Below are positions 9,002-17,954 of a stretch of 64,000 nucleotides of DNA, in pieces. The DNA is from an uncultured Eubacteriales bacterium (GTDB lineage: Bacteria > Bacillota > Clostridia > Oscillospirales > Acutalibacteraceae), in the NCBI GenBank assembly GCA_934477125.1, contig CAKSOL010000008.1, forward strand, positions 70,585 to 134,584, read 5' to 3'. Under the pieces are notes generated by a model that did not search any database, was not told where the DNA came from, and was given only the letters and a program-made list of their open reading frames with translations. Both the position numbers and the translations under genes were made by a program. Each line of letters starts with the position of its first letter. Within the stretch, counting starts at the first letter, position 1.

Positions 9002-10444
9002 ATGAGACAGTTGTTTTATAAACCGGCTAACGGCTGGGTCGGCGATATTATTCCGTTCTTCAAGGACGGCGAGTATAAATTGTTTTATATACACGATTTT
9101 CGGAATAATCCTCCCTGCGACGGCTCATTGCCGTGGTATCTTTTGGGAACGAAAAATTTCGTCGATTTTACCGAGTACGGCGAGGCAATTCCCTGCGGGG
9201 ATAAAACCGAGCAGGACGCATGGGTCTGTACCGGAAGCGTTATTGAAGCCGACGGATTGTACCACATTTTCTATACAGGTATGATGAATGTTCCGGAGCA
9301 TATGCCGCAGGCGGTTATGCATGCCGTCAGTAAGGATTTTGTTAACTGGCAAAAGCATCCGGAGGATACCTTTTTTGCCGATACCTCCTTGTACGAGAAA
9401 TTCGATTGGCGTGATCCGTTTGTCTTTTATAACGATGAAGAAAAATGCTGGAATATGCTGGTTACTGCGAAATGCAAGTCGGGATTGGACAGCCGAACGG
9501 GCTGCATTGCGCTTTTGAAATCGAGAGATTTGAGGAAATGGGAAAATAAGGGACCGTTTTACTATCCGGGGTGCTATGCCGCACTTGAATGTCCCGATTT
9601 ATTTAAAATCGGAGAATGGTGGTATTTGGTGTTCTCAACCTTTAACGGCAGAACCTGCACACGCTACCGCATGAGCAAATCTCTTAACGGTCCATGGCTT
9701 CAGCCTGCCGTGGATACATTTGATACCAGAGCGTTTTATGCTGCAAAAACGGCTTCCGACGGCAAAAGGCGATTTATTTTCGGCTGGAATCCTCCCAGAG
9801 GCGCCGAGGGCAATGAAAGCGATGATGAACCATGGAACTGGGCAGGAAACATCGTTGTTCACGAAATAAAACAGAATCCCGACGGCACTCTCCGCGTTTC
9901 CATGCCCGATGAAATTTTCCGGGAAATGGATTCGGGAAAGGCAATTTGCTGCCGTCCGGCTGCAGGGAAATGGACGTGTTATGAGGGAAAATACAGCGGC
10001 GATGCCGGCGAGAGCTATGCCTGTATCCTTTCCGAGGAGCCGATGGCTGATAACTGTATGATTACTGCGGATTTTTCCTTTTCAAGTGACAGTACGGCTC
10101 TCGGTATGCTGATTCGTACCGATAATTTGCTGAAAAAGGGATATCTTCTTTCGGTAAGACCGAAAAAATCGCGGATAACCTTTGGAAAGTTCCCTGAAGC
10201 ATGGTGCGAGCCTCATCCGTTTTCAATGGAGCGGACAGCTGAAATTAAGGAAAACCAAAGCCATACGTTAAAGGTATTGATAAGGGAATCCATCGCAGCG
10301 TTTTATCTCGACGATCAAGCCGCACTTTCCGTCAGAATGTTTCAGTACAAGGACGGGCTGCTTGGTTTCTTTGCCGAAAACGGGAAAGTTGTTTTCAGCA
10401 ATATAAAGCAATACAAATTTACTGATAACGGAGAAATATTATGA
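9002..10444 (+). CDS. GH32-type glycosidase (fructosidase-like)
   Basis: 480 residues. The start is ATG 9002, with AAGGGGG at 8990-8996; a TTG further upstream lacks a suitable site. All three GH32 catalytic signatures can be placed: Asp15 in GWVGDIIPFF (nucleophile, equivalent to NDPNG), Asp138 in WRDPFVF (transition-state stabiliser) and Glu196 in LECPDL (acid/base). After the five-bladed propeller, a C-terminal beta-sandwich starts near residue 330 and ends in FYLDDQAALSVRMF. The NDPNG motif is changed to VGDII, so specificity may have moved away from plain beta-fructosides. No signal peptide. The stop overlaps the start of the GH3 gene (ATGA), indicating translational coupling. Confidence 0.82.
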   Translation: MRQLFYKPANGWVGDIIPFFKDGEYKLFYIHDFRNNPPCDGSLPWYLLGTKNFVDFTEYGEAIPCGDKTEQDAWVCTGSVIEADGLYHIFYTGMMNVPEHMPQAVMHAVSKDFVNWQKHPEDTFFADTSLYEKFDWRDPFVFYNDEEKCWNMLVTAKCKSGLDSRTGCIALLKSRDLRKWENKGPFYYPGCYAALECPDLFKIGEWWYLVFSTFNGRTCTRYRMSKSLNGPWLQPAVDTFDTRAFYAAKTASDGKRRFIFGWNPPRGAEGNESDDEPWNWAGNIVVHEIKQNPDGTLRVSMPDEIFREMDSGKAICCRPAAGKWTCYEGKYSGDAGESYACILSEEPMADNCMITADFSFSSDSTALGMLIRTDNLLKKGYLLSVRPKKSRITFGKFPEAWCEPHPFSMERTAEIKENQSHTLKVLIRESIAAFYLDDQAALSVRMFQYKDGLLGFFAENGKVVFSNIKQYKFTDNGEIL

Positions 10445-12771
10445 AATGGAATAGAATACAGGGGCGAACCCTGCCCTTAATGGGAAAGAACGGCACCCGC
10501 CTTACAGAGTCTCCCGCTCACAGGGAAATTGCCCGCAGGGCTGCGGCTGAGGGTACGGTGCTCCTGAAAAACGACGGCGGTATTCTGCCGCTCAAGTCCG
10601 GAGATACCGTTGCACTGTTCGGCATTGCCTGCGCGGATTACCTGAAAGGCGGAGAGGGCAGCGGAAACGTTACCGTAAGCCATATTCTTCAGCCTGCCGA
10701 TATGCTTGAAAAAGCTGAGGATGAGGGACTTGTTTCCTGCCACCGTCCGTTAATCGAATTTTACCGTCATCACGCAAAGCAGCAGCACGACTGCGGTCAC
10801 CGTTCGGGCTATACGTTTGAACCGGAGGTTCCTGAGGATATGCTCAGAAGCGCGGCGGAAAGCTGTTCAAAGGCGATAATATTCATCAACCGCACCTCTA
10901 CCGAAAACGACGATGTAACCACAGCCGAATATTACCTGAAGAAAACCGAAAAAGCATTGATTGAGCGCGTTTCGGCGGCTTTTTCCGGAGTTGTTCTCGT
11001 GCTGAACGTCGGTATGGTTATGGATTTGAGCTATGCGGCGCATAACGATAAAATTCAGGGAATCGTTCTGGCGTATCAGGGCGGCAACGAGGGAGCCGGG
11101 GTATTGGCGGATATTCTTCTCGGAAAAATAAATCCCTCCGGTAAAACGGTTGATACCTGGGCTGAAAGCTATGAGGATTACCCGTCCTCGCCGTTTTATA
11201 ACAATTCCCGCGTAAACGTTGAATACTGCGAGGACATTTTTGTCGGCTACCGATATTTTGAAACCGTTCCCGGAGCCGCCGAAAGGGTGCTTTACCCATT
11301 TGGCTACGGACTTTCCTACACGACCTTCAGCTGTAAATATTCCTTTTCGGTCACGGATGATACCGTAAGCGTTAAAGCGGTAATTAAAAATACGGGCAGC
11401 GCTGCGGGAAAGGAGGTCGTTCAGATTTATTCGGCGTCTCCCAAGGGAAAGCTGGATAAGCCTGCGAGGGAGCTGAGGGCGTTTGCCAAGAGCCGGCTGC
11501 TCGCTCCCGGAAAATCGCAGACGATTGTTCTTTCGTTTAAAACCGAACAGATGGCGTCCTACGATGAGGAAACGGCGGCATATATCCTTGAGGGCGGCAT
11601 ATATACGATTTTTGCCGGAAACGATGTCCGCTCGGCGTCCGAGGTAGGAACTCTTGAGTTTGAGGAAACGGTTGTTAAAAAGCTGAAGAACCGCTGCGTG
11701 CCGCATAAGCTTTCAAAGCGTATGAAATCCGACGGTTCGTTTGAGGAGTGTGCCGTTTCCGAGTATGAGCCGCTGCTTGATACAAGCGGCTGGGGCGACG
11801 ATAAATACTGGAAATACCGCTATACCCATCTGCTTGAGGGCGAGCCGAAAAAATACGATTACAGAAATCTTCCGTATGACGGCGATGTAATCAGGCTGAT
11901 TGACGTTGCCGAGGGCAGAAACACGCTGGATGAGATGGTGGCGCAGTTCAATATTTATGACCTTATCGGTCTGACCCACGGCTGCCCGAACGCAATGCTG
12001 GCAAATACCTGCGGCATAGGCGGACTTCCGGAATATGGCGTTCCGGCTCCTATGACTGCCGACGGTCCTGCCGGAGTGCGGTTCGGCGCAGATGTCGGAA
12101 CAACCTCGGTAGCGTTTCCCTGCTGCACAATGACGGCTTCAACCTGGAATACCGAAATTGCGGAGGCTGCCGCGGAGGCAGGAGCGGAGGAAGCGGCTGA
12201 AAATCAGTTCGGCATCTGGCTTACTCCGGCTATGAATATCCATAGGAATTTCCTTTGCGGAAGAAATTTTGAGTATTTCTCCGAGGATCCGCTCATTGCC
12301 GGAAAAATGGCAGCCGCAGTTGTCCGCGGAATACAGTCGAAGGGAATTTCGGCGTGTATAAAACATTTCGCCTGCAACAACAAGGAGGATAACCGCTATG
12401 AGTCCGATTCGATAGTCAGCGAGCGCGCCCTGCGCGAAATATACCTGAAAGGCTTTGAAATAGCAGTCGGCGAGGGCAAGCCGCTTTGCGTAATGACGTC
12501 GTATAACAGACTGAACGGGCGCTATTCGCCTGAAAACGCCGATTTGATTAACGGTATTCTGCGCGGAGAATGGGGCTATTCCGGACTGGTTATTTCCGAT
12601 TGGGGCAGCCGCTCGGAAATCTACCGCGATATTTTGGCGGGAAGCAATATTCATATGCCCTTTACTCAGCCCGAGCACCTCTGCAAGGCCTTGGAGCAGG
12701 GCTTGATTACCCGCGAAATGCTTGTTGAAAACGCAAAACAGATTATGAGCTTTATTCTTAAACTCAGTTAA
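10441..12771 (+). CDS. GH3 glycosidase with swapped domain order
   Basis: 776 residues, no signal peptide. The C-terminal GH3 domain comes first (residues about 30-270: EGTVLLKNDGGILPL, then ILLGKINPSGKTVDTW and YPFGYGLSYTTF), followed by the fibronectin-III-like domain (about 295-400). The TIM barrel with the active site comes last (about 490-776: MTADGPAGVR, IKHFACNNKE, and Asp720 in VISDWGS as nucleophile). This order is known from beta-glucosidases of Ruminococcus, Butyrivibrio and relatives, so it is real domain architecture and not an assembly error. It overlaps the GH32 gene by four bases. It probably releases terminal beta-glucose or a similar sugar from imported oligosaccharides. Confidence 0.9.
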   Translation: MKWNRIQGRTLPLMGKNGTRLTESPAHREIARRAAAEGTVLLKNDGGILPLKSGDTVALFGIACADYLKGGEGSGNVTVSHILQPADMLEKAEDEGLVSCHRPLIEFYRHHAKQQHDCGHRSGYTFEPEVPEDMLRSAAESCSKAIIFINRTSTENDDVTTAEYYLKKTEKALIERVSAAFSGVVLVLNVGMVMDLSYAAHNDKIQGIVLAYQGGNEGAGVLADILLGKINPSGKTVDTWAESYEDYPSSPFYNNSRVNVEYCEDIFVGYRYFETVPGAAERVLYPFGYGLSYTTFSCKYSFSVTDDTVSVKAVIKNTGSAAGKEVVQIYSASPKGKLDKPARELRAFAKSRLLAPGKSQTIVLSFKTEQMASYDEETAAYILEGGIYTIFAGNDVRSASEVGTLEFEETVVKKLKNRCVPHKLSKRMKSDGSFEECAVSEYEPLLDTSGWGDDKYWKYRYTHLLEGEPKKYDYRNLPYDGDVIRLIDVAEGRNTLDEMVAQFNIYDLIGLTHGCPNAMLANTCGIGGLPEYGVPAPMTADGPAGVRFGADVGTTSVAFPCCTMTASTWNTEIAEAAAEAGAEEAAENQFGIWLTPAMNIHRNFLCGRNFEYFSEDPLIAGKMAAAVVRGIQSKGISACIKHFACNNKEDNRYESDSIVSERALREIYLKGFEIAVGEGKPLCVMTSYNRLNGRYSPENADLINGILRGEWGYSGLVISDWGSRSEIYRDILAGSNIHMPFTQPEHLCKALEQGLITREMLVENAKQIMSFILKLS

Positions 12772-12791
12772 GCATCTTAGGAGAGAAAAAT

Positions 12792-13448
12792 ATGGAGCTT
12801 GAAAAACTTAAAATCAACTTTTTGGGAGACAGTATAACGGTAGGAATAGGCGCGTCGTCGCCGGAAAAGGGCTTTGTTTCCCTGATTGCGCAGAAAACCG
12901 GCGCCGTCTGCAATAACTACGGCATAAGCGGCTCGCGGATAGCAAAGCAGAAGGACCATTTTTACGAGTGGGAGGAGTCCGACGACTATTTCAATTTGAG
13001 GGTTGCCGATATGGAAAAGGACGCCGACGTTGTTATAGTTTTCGGCGGCACCAATGACCAGGGTCACGGCGACGCGCCGCTCGGAAAGCCCGGCAGCCGC
13101 GATGAGGGAACCTTTCGCGGAGCGCTCAATGTGTTATGCGAAAATCTGATTAACGCTTTTCCGAAAGCCAGAATTGCATTTATAACTCCGCTGCACAGGC
13201 TTAACGAGGACGCTGACTGGAACAGCTTCGGCGTAAGAAATGCAGCGCCGCTTTCGGGATACTGCGATATTATCAAGGAAATCTGCCCGAAATACAGTAT
13301 TCCTGTGTTTGACGCTTATTCGGAGCTCGGAATAAATCCGGTTTTCGAGGTTCAGAAGGAGATTTATATGCCGGACGGACTTCATCCGAGCGATAACGGT
13401 CACGAAAGGTTAGCGGATTATATTATTTCAAAGCTGAAAGCAATGTGA
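12792..13448 (+). CDS. SGNH/GDSL hydrolase, likely cytoplasmic carbohydrate esterase
   Basis: 218 residues, no signal peptide, AGGAGA before the ATG. The SGNH blocks are complete: FLGDSITVG (nucleophile Ser14), GGTNDQGHG (Asn88, block III) and DGLHPSDNGH (Asp195 and His198). Such small proteins remove acetyl or other acyl groups from sugars. Its position after five to seven glycosidase genes and 10 bases before an alpha/beta hydrolase suggests that it deacylates the imported oligosaccharide so that the exo-glycosidases can proceed. The acyl group and sugar cannot be inferred. Confidence 0.85.
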   Translation: MELEKLKINFLGDSITVGIGASSPEKGFVSLIAQKTGAVCNNYGISGSRIAKQKDHFYEWEESDDYFNLRVADMEKDADVVIVFGGTNDQGHGDAPLGKPGSRDEGTFRGALNVLCENLINAFPKARIAFITPLHRLNEDADWNSFGVRNAAPLSGYCDIIKEICPKYSIPVFDAYSELGINPVFEVQKEIYMPDGLHPSDNGHERLADYIISKLKAM

Positions 13449-13458
13449 GGTAACCGAT

Positions 13459-14193
13459 ATGGAAAAAATCACCTCGGAATGGAACGGCTTTAGGTCGGAA
13501 ATATTTGAATTCAACGGGCAGAAGGCAACGGTTATTTTCCCGGAAAATCCCTTAAAGGAGAAAAAATGGCTCTTTAAAACGGAATATCTCGACGCATTTC
13601 CGTCCTTTGAGCTTGAAATGCTGAAAAGGGGTTATTTTGTTGCGAATATAGAAAATGAAACGCGCTGGGGTGCGGAAAATGATACGCGTCGGCAAATCGA
13701 ATTTGCAAAGCTTCTGCAAAAGGAGTACGGCTTTAACGAAAAATGTATTCCGGTAGGAATGAGCTGCGGCGGAATGCAGGCGGTATATATCGCGGCAAAG
13801 GCTCCGCAGCTGATTGCGGGTCTTTATCTGGACGCGCCGGTTATGAATCTGCTTTCCTGTCCCTGCGGAATAGGTAAGGCTAAGGACACGCTGGGCGCCG
13901 GATACCGGGAATACGTTGAGGCGACGGGCGGCTCTGTTTCGGAGCTGATAAATTACAGAAATCACCCGATTGACTGTGCGGACGCTCTGATTGAAAACAG
14001 CATACCGGTTTTTCTGGTCTGTGGAGACAGCGACGAGGTTGTTCCCTATGAGGAAAACGGCAAAATATTATATGAGAAATACCTGGATAGCGGCAAGGAT
14101 ATTACTTTGGTTTTAAAGCCCGGCTGCAATCATCATCCTCACGGTCTGCCCGATAACTCGCAGCTTATTGACTTTGCCGGGAGAGTGTATTAA
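13459..14193 (+). CDS. Alpha/beta hydrolase (esterase/S9-like)
   Basis: 244 residues, no signal peptide, GAGGT before the ATG. The nucleophile elbow is VGMSCGG (Ser102), the acid is Asp192 in CGDSDEVVPYEE, and the His lies in GCNHHPHG (His225-228). The overall layout matches prolyl-oligopeptidase-like or acyl esterase folds without a propeller. It sits between two SGNH esterase genes in the hydrolase operon, so a role as a third esterase is likely. A lipase or peptidase role is possible but less in keeping with the context. Confidence 0.75.
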   Translation: MEKITSEWNGFRSEIFEFNGQKATVIFPENPLKEKKWLFKTEYLDAFPSFELEMLKRGYFVANIENETRWGAENDTRRQIEFAKLLQKEYGFNEKCIPVGMSCGGMQAVYIAAKAPQLIAGLYLDAPVMNLLSCPCGIGKAKDTLGAGYREYVEATGGSVSELINYRNHPIDCADALIENSIPVFLVCGDSDEVVPYEENGKILYEKYLDSGKDITLVLKPGCNHHPHGLPDNSQLIDFAGRVY

Positions 14194-14225
14194 AATAAGG
14201 GCAAATCGGAAAGGAGCGGTTTTTT

Positions 14226-14843
14226 GTGTTGAACGGTTTTACATATCAGCCTGAGCCTGCGGAAAATAAGCTGGAAACCTTTGAATGGGATAATTTTTGG
14301 ATAGAGCAGGCGCCCGATACAAAAACGGACAGAATTTTTTATATCGGAGACTCAATATCCTGCGGTATTCGCCGCTTTGCGACCGAGTGTTCAAAGGGCA
14401 GTCTGCTGTTTGATAACTTCGGAACGTCAAAGGCGCTTGATAATCCGTATTTCAAGCCGTCGGTTGAATTATATTCAAGAGAAACCGGAAGCGCAAGAGC
14501 GGTTCTTTTCAATAACGGACTTCACGGCTGGCATTTGAACGACGCCGAATATTCGGCGGCTTACCGCGAAATGCTGGATTTTCTGTTGAAACAGTTTCCG
14601 CAAAGACCTGTATACCCTGTGCTTACAACCGCCGTTGAGGATAAGGCTCAATGCGGCAGGGTTATAGCCCGGAATAAGGAAGTAATGTCAATCGCCGCTG
14701 AATACGGTCTGCCCGTAATCGATTTGTTTGAGCCGTCGGTAAGGTTTCAAAATTTGCTGATGTCTGACGGCGTGCATTTCAGCGATGAGGGATGCAGAAT
14801 ATTGGCGGATGTTATTGTGAAATTTCTGGAGAATAACCTTTAA
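14226..14843 (+). CDS. SGNH hydrolase, second copy, last gene of operon
   Basis: 205 residues starting with GTG 14226; AAGGAG at 14211-14216 supports this start, with a TTG one codon later as an alternative. Ser43 lies in YIGDSISCG and the Asp181/His184 pair in SDGVHFSDEG. Block III is divergent (FNNGLHGWHL). It is not a close copy of the 12792 gene, so the two probably act on different acylated positions. It has no signal peptide and ends 87 bases before the bidirectional terminator at 14931. Confidence 0.8.
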   Translation: MLNGFTYQPEPAENKLETFEWDNFWIEQAPDTKTDRIFYIGDSISCGIRRFATECSKGSLLFDNFGTSKALDNPYFKPSVELYSRETGSARAVLFNNGLHGWHLNDAEYSAAYREMLDFLLKQFPQRPVYPVLTTAVEDKAQCGRVIARNKEVMSIAAEYGLPVIDLFEPSVRFQNLLMSDGVHFSDEGCRILADVIVKFLENNL

Positions 14844-14930
14844 TTTTGAAAGGTTATCCGAAATTCTTTCCGCGGCGGTGAAAATGTGACTTAATGAGAC
14901 TGTTTCCTGCCGTTTTAGGTCAAATAAGCA

Positions 14931-14962
14931 GCGCCGGCTCTCAATGTTCTGAGAGCCGGCGC
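14931..14962. terminator. Bidirectional intrinsic terminator
   Basis: A perfect 13-bp stem (14931-14943 with 14950-14962) of high GC content encloses a six-base loop. A T-rich tract follows on the plus strand and a shorter one on the minus strand. It lies between the ends of the convergent hydrolase operon and ABC transporter operon, so it can stop both. Confidence 0.85.
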
Positions 14963-14968
14963 TTGATT

Positions 14969-15544
14969 TTAACAGTCTGAAATTTTTATCTCTTTTGCTC
15001 CGAGCAGTTCTGCCTCGGCGGGGGAATGGCTGACCATAATCAGCGTTCTGCCGGAAAGCTGCTCAGAAATATATCGGGCGGCGGCAGAAACGTTTTCGGC
15101 GTCAAGACCCGTAAACGGCTCGTCGAGCAGGAGAACATCAAAATCGGCGCAAAGCGCGCGGGCAATCGCCGCCCTGCGTCTCATCCCTCCCGAAAGCGCC
15201 GCAGGCTCTGAACCGAAAGCGTCGCCTATATTAAGCGCCTCAAGGTGCTTAACGGCGGTTTTTTTATTTCCTCCGACCAAAAGGCAGTTATCGAGTATGC
15301 TCAAAAACGGCAGCAGCCTGTCCTCTTGAAAAACCGCCGAAAAGCGCGTGTTTTCCGGTAAAGCCATACTTCCGCTCTGCGGAATTTCAAGCCCTGAAAT
15401 CAGCCGCAGCAGGGTGGTTTTTCCGAGTCCGCTTTCCCCCGAAAGGCAAATTCTTGAGCCCGCCGGAATACTGAGCGAGAAATTCCGGAATATCTGTTTT
15501 TCGCCGTAGGCAAAGCAGAGGTTCTCAATTTTTATCATTTTCAA
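14969..15544 (-). CDS. ABC transporter ATPase, nitrate/sulfonate/taurine type
   Basis: 191 residues, somewhat short for the family. Walker A GESGLGKTT, Q-loop FQEDRLLPF, signature LSGGMRRR and Walker B VLLLDEP are all present, followed by the switch His in MVSHSP. It overlaps the end of the permease gene (15525-15544), so the three transporter parts are coupled: binding protein, permease, ATPase. The closest known relatives in layout are SsuB/TauB/ThiZ-like proteins, which import small organic anions or thiamin precursors. The substrate is unknown. Confidence 0.88.
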   Translation of the reverse strand: MKMIKIENLCFAYGEKQIFRNFSLSIPAGSRICLSGESGLGKTTLLRLISGLEIPQSGSMALPENTRFSAVFQEDRLLPFLSILDNCLLVGGNKKTAVKHLEALNIGDAFGSEPAALSGGMRRRAAIARALCADFDVLLLDEPFTGLDAENVSAAARYISEQLSGRTLIMVSHSPAEAELLGAKEIKISDC

Positions 15545-16277
15545 ACCTCCTCAGCGCCCGTTTCATAAGCCGCTCAAGCAGCAGCGACAGCAGCGCAACA
15601 ACCGCCGTAAGCGCGAAAACCTGCGGCGTTTCGAGATAAAGCTTGGCGTCCTGGAGCATACCTCCGAGCGACCCCTCCGGACGGCAGATAACCTCCGCCG
15701 CAACCCCTGATTTCCAGGCAAAGCCGAGCGCGGTGGTTGCCGCCGCGGCAAAGGAGGGCAGAAGAAACGGCAGCTGAACACGCAGCAGCGTTTTAAGCGG
15801 CGAAAATCTGTAAATCCGGGCAACCTCCAGATACCGGCGGTCAATCTGAGCCATTCCGCTTTCAACATTCAGCCATATTATCGGCAGAACCATCAGAAAA
15901 CAAATGAAAACCGGTAAATATGAGCTTTTTATCCATACCAGCGCAAGAATTATAAAGGACGCCACAGGAACCGCCCTGACAAGGTGCAGAACAGGCGAAA
16001 AAATCGCCCTGAAAACCGCAAATTTATAGGATAGAAGTCCCCCGATAAAGCCTATCGCAATACCGGCGGCATACCCTGCGCATATGCGGAGCAGGGAAAA
16101 CAGAACCGCCTTTAAAAATTTCTGCGTCGGCAGCATTTCCAGTAAAGCCGAAAATGCGGCTGCCGGGCGGGGAATTAAAATTTCCTTGTCCGCAGCAGCC
16201 GCCGCAAGCTGCCATACTGCGAGCCAGAGCAGCAGTACGGCGGCGTTTTTCAGTATTTTTTTAAAATTATTTCGCAT
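15525..16277 (-). CDS. ABC transporter permease, SsuC/TauC/ThiX type
   Basis: The start is set at ATG 16277 (MRNNFKKILKN), which overlaps the last codons of the binding-protein gene; a longer frame reaching 16334 would extend far into that gene and lacks family similarity. The protein has about 250 residues, around six hydrophobic helices, and the cytoplasmic loop YLEVARIYRFSPLKTLLRVQLP, which corresponds to the EAA loop that docks on the ATPase. No clear ribosome binding site is seen, consistent with translational coupling. Confidence 0.85.
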   Translation of the reverse strand: MRNNFKKILKNAAVLLLWLAVWQLAAAAADKEILIPRPAAAFSALLEMLPTQKFLKAVLFSLLRICAGYAAGIAIGFIGGLLSYKFAVFRAIFSPVLHLVRAVPVASFIILALVWIKSSYLPVFICFLMVLPIIWLNVESGMAQIDRRYLEVARIYRFSPLKTLLRVQLPFLLPSFAAAATTALGFAWKSGVAAEVICRPEGSLGGMLQDAKLYLETPQVFALTAVVALLSLLLERLMKRALRRFENDKN

Positions 16278-17289
16278 TATAATAGAAGGAATCGTCCGGC
16301 AGCTTTCCTCCGACGCTCGCCGCATTCTTCTCATAGAGGAAGCTGAGATACGCCGAAAGGTCGGTTTTCATTTCCTTGCCGCTTTCAAATACAATATTGC
16401 AATAGGGCAGAGCCTTTTTCGCTATCGGGGCTGCGGCAACGATGCCGTAATTTGCGCAAAGCTCGGCGGCGGTGTCGGGATCGGAGTTTACCGCCTTAAC
16501 AGAGTCCTCATAATCCTTCATAAACGCCTTTATGACCTGAGGATTTTTGTCCGCATATTCGCTTCTCGCAACAATGCAGCCCATAACAAGCTTTGTGTCG
16601 CTGACCTTTTCCCACTCTGTGTTGAGGTCAAGAACCGTTTTGGCAGCCGCGTCCTTAACGGTTATGGTCGTTGCAACCGGCTGCGGGGCTATCGCGATAA
16701 CCTTTTCCCCGGCGGCAAACTTCGATATAAGCTCCGCCGGCTGACCGACGAATTCAAGCGTAACATCCTCTCCGGGCTTTAAGCCGTTCTTTTCGAGAAT
16801 GTAATTGATAATGTATTCCGGGTTTGCGCCCTTTCCGGTTGAATAAACGGTTTTTCCCTTGAGGTCGGAAATTGTGGCAACCTCCTCGCCCTTTGAAACG
16901 AGGGTAAGAACGCCGAGCGTGTTTACTGCAAGCACCTTTATTCCGCCGTTTGTTTTCTGATAAAGCGTTGAGGCGAGATTTGTTGCAACAGCGGCAATGT
17001 CCGCCTCGCCGTTGGTCAGCTTTGCAACTATTTCATCGTTGCTGCCGACATTCGATATGCTGTAATCGAGAAGTCCCGTCTTTTCCTCCGCCTTTTTCAT
17101 AAGCGGAGCAAGTCCCATTCCGGTAGGACCGTTAAGACCGAATATATTGCACTTAACGTCAAGCTTTTCATATTTCTCTGCGGCAGAGCCGGCAGGCGCG
17201 CTGCTTTCTCCCTTTTCCGCGTTTTTTCCGCAGGCGGAAAGCGCGAAAAGCAATGCTGCCGCCAGCAAAAGACTGATGATTTTTTTCAT
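16267..17289 (-). CDS. ABC substrate-binding lipoprotein, NMT1/SsuA-like
   Basis: 340 residues. The signal peptide is of lipoprotein type with lipobox LSAC (Cys20). The mature part has the fold pattern of NMT1/SsuA binding proteins: GLNGPTGMGLAPL near the start, IAAVATN, and SDLKGKTVYSTGKG at the hinge of domain two. Members carry sulfonates, nitrate, or thiamin precursors; no residue set here allows a choice. The ATG overlaps the stop of the regulator gene upstream (17286-17289), so expression follows that regulator. Confidence 0.88.
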   Translation of the reverse strand: MKKIISLLLAAALLFALSACGKNAEKGESSAPAGSAAEKYEKLDVKCNIFGLNGPTGMGLAPLMKKAEEKTGLLDYSISNVGSNDEIVAKLTNGEADIAAVATNLASTLYQKTNGGIKVLAVNTLGVLTLVSKGEEVATISDLKGKTVYSTGKGANPEYIINYILEKNGLKPGEDVTLEFVGQPAELISKFAAGEKVIAIAPQPVATTITVKDAAAKTVLDLNTEWEKVSDTKLVMGCIVARSEYADKNPQVIKAFMKDYEDSVKAVNSDPDTAAELCANYGIVAAAPIAKKALPYCNIVFESGKEMKTDLSAYLSFLYEKNAASVGGKLPDDSFYYNAK

Positions 17290-17912
17290 TTTTTGTTCAC
17301 CCTTATAATATTATTTTCCCGAACGATACGTCCGCTTTCCTCAAGAGAGGAGAGACTGCGGTAGAGAGTGGCGCGGGAGAGCCCGGTAAGCCTTGCAAGC
17401 AGGGTCATACTTTTCGGAGCCTCGGCAGCGCCGCTTTCATCGGCTGCGGAGCAAAGATACCTGAACAGGGTTTCCTCCGCGCTCGGACAGGCGATAACGC
17501 TCAGCTTTTTGTTGAGAAAACGTATTTTTTCGGAAAGAAAGGTAATGTAATTAACCGCCGTAACAGGATACTCGGCGAACAGCCTTCTCAGTATATCCTC
17601 GGTAATGAAAACTATCCCGCAGTCGCTGACTGCCGTTACCGAGCTTATATAAGACCCGTCCGCTCCGAAAACCGCCGCCGCGCCGAAGGTCTGCCCGGCG
17701 CAGAAACGCTTCATAACAACCTCTCCGGCGCCCCCGTCCGAGGCGGAAACGCTCCCCGAAGCGATATAGCCTATCGCCCGCGAAAAATGCTCCCTGTCAT
17801 AAATGCGCTCGCCCTTTGAAAAGAATTTCGGCTCCGGAAATTCGGCAACCGCTCTTTCCCTTTCGCAGTTGCTAAGCCCGTTAAGCAGAAACAAATCCTT
17901 GCAATCCGTCAT
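17286..17912 (-). CDS. Crp/Fnr-family transcriptional regulator
   Basis: 208 residues from ATG 17912, chosen because GAGAGGG lies five bases before it; GTG 17945 and ATG 17936 are in frame but sit inside the operator and close to the transcription start. An N-terminal cyclic-nucleotide-like beta-barrel (IGYIASGSVSAS, RFCAGQTFGAAAVFG) and a C-terminal winged helix (TLLARLTGLSRATLYRSLSSLEESGRI) are seen. No Fnr-type N-terminal Cys cluster is present. It is the first gene of the transporter operon, and a perfect palindrome right at its promoter suggests self-regulation. Confidence 0.85.
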   Translation of the reverse strand: MTDCKDLFLLNGLSNCERERAVAEFPEPKFFSKGERIYDREHFSRAIGYIASGSVSASDGGAGEVVMKRFCAGQTFGAAAVFGADGSYISSVTAVSDCGIVFITEDILRRLFAEYPVTAVNYITFLSEKIRFLNKKLSVIACPSAEETLFRYLCSAADESGAAEAPKSMTLLARLTGLSRATLYRSLSSLEESGRIVRENNIIRVNKK

Positions 17913-17928
17913 ATGCGCCCTCTCAAAT

Positions 17929-17944
17929 TGTCTCATTTGAGACA
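17929..17944. promoter_or_regulatory. Perfect 7-2-7 palindrome, likely operator of the Crp/Fnr-type regulator
   Basis: TGTCTCA-N2-TGAGACA lies just downstream of the -10 box and about at +4 to +19 of the predicted transcript. Crp/Fnr proteins bind such short inverted repeats; at this position a bound dimer would block transcription, so negative self-control is inferred. Confidence 0.65.
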
Positions 17945-17954
17945 CTTTTTCTAT

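Noticed and set aside
10867..11706. Long open frame on the minus strand inside the GH3 gene
   Set aside because: Lies fully antisense to a well-supported GH3 gene, has no family motif or sensible ribosome binding site, and such shadows are common in this codon usage.
16084..16782. Plus-strand open frame across permease and binding-protein genes
   Set aside because: Antisense to two genes with clear family motifs; it shows no pattern of its own.
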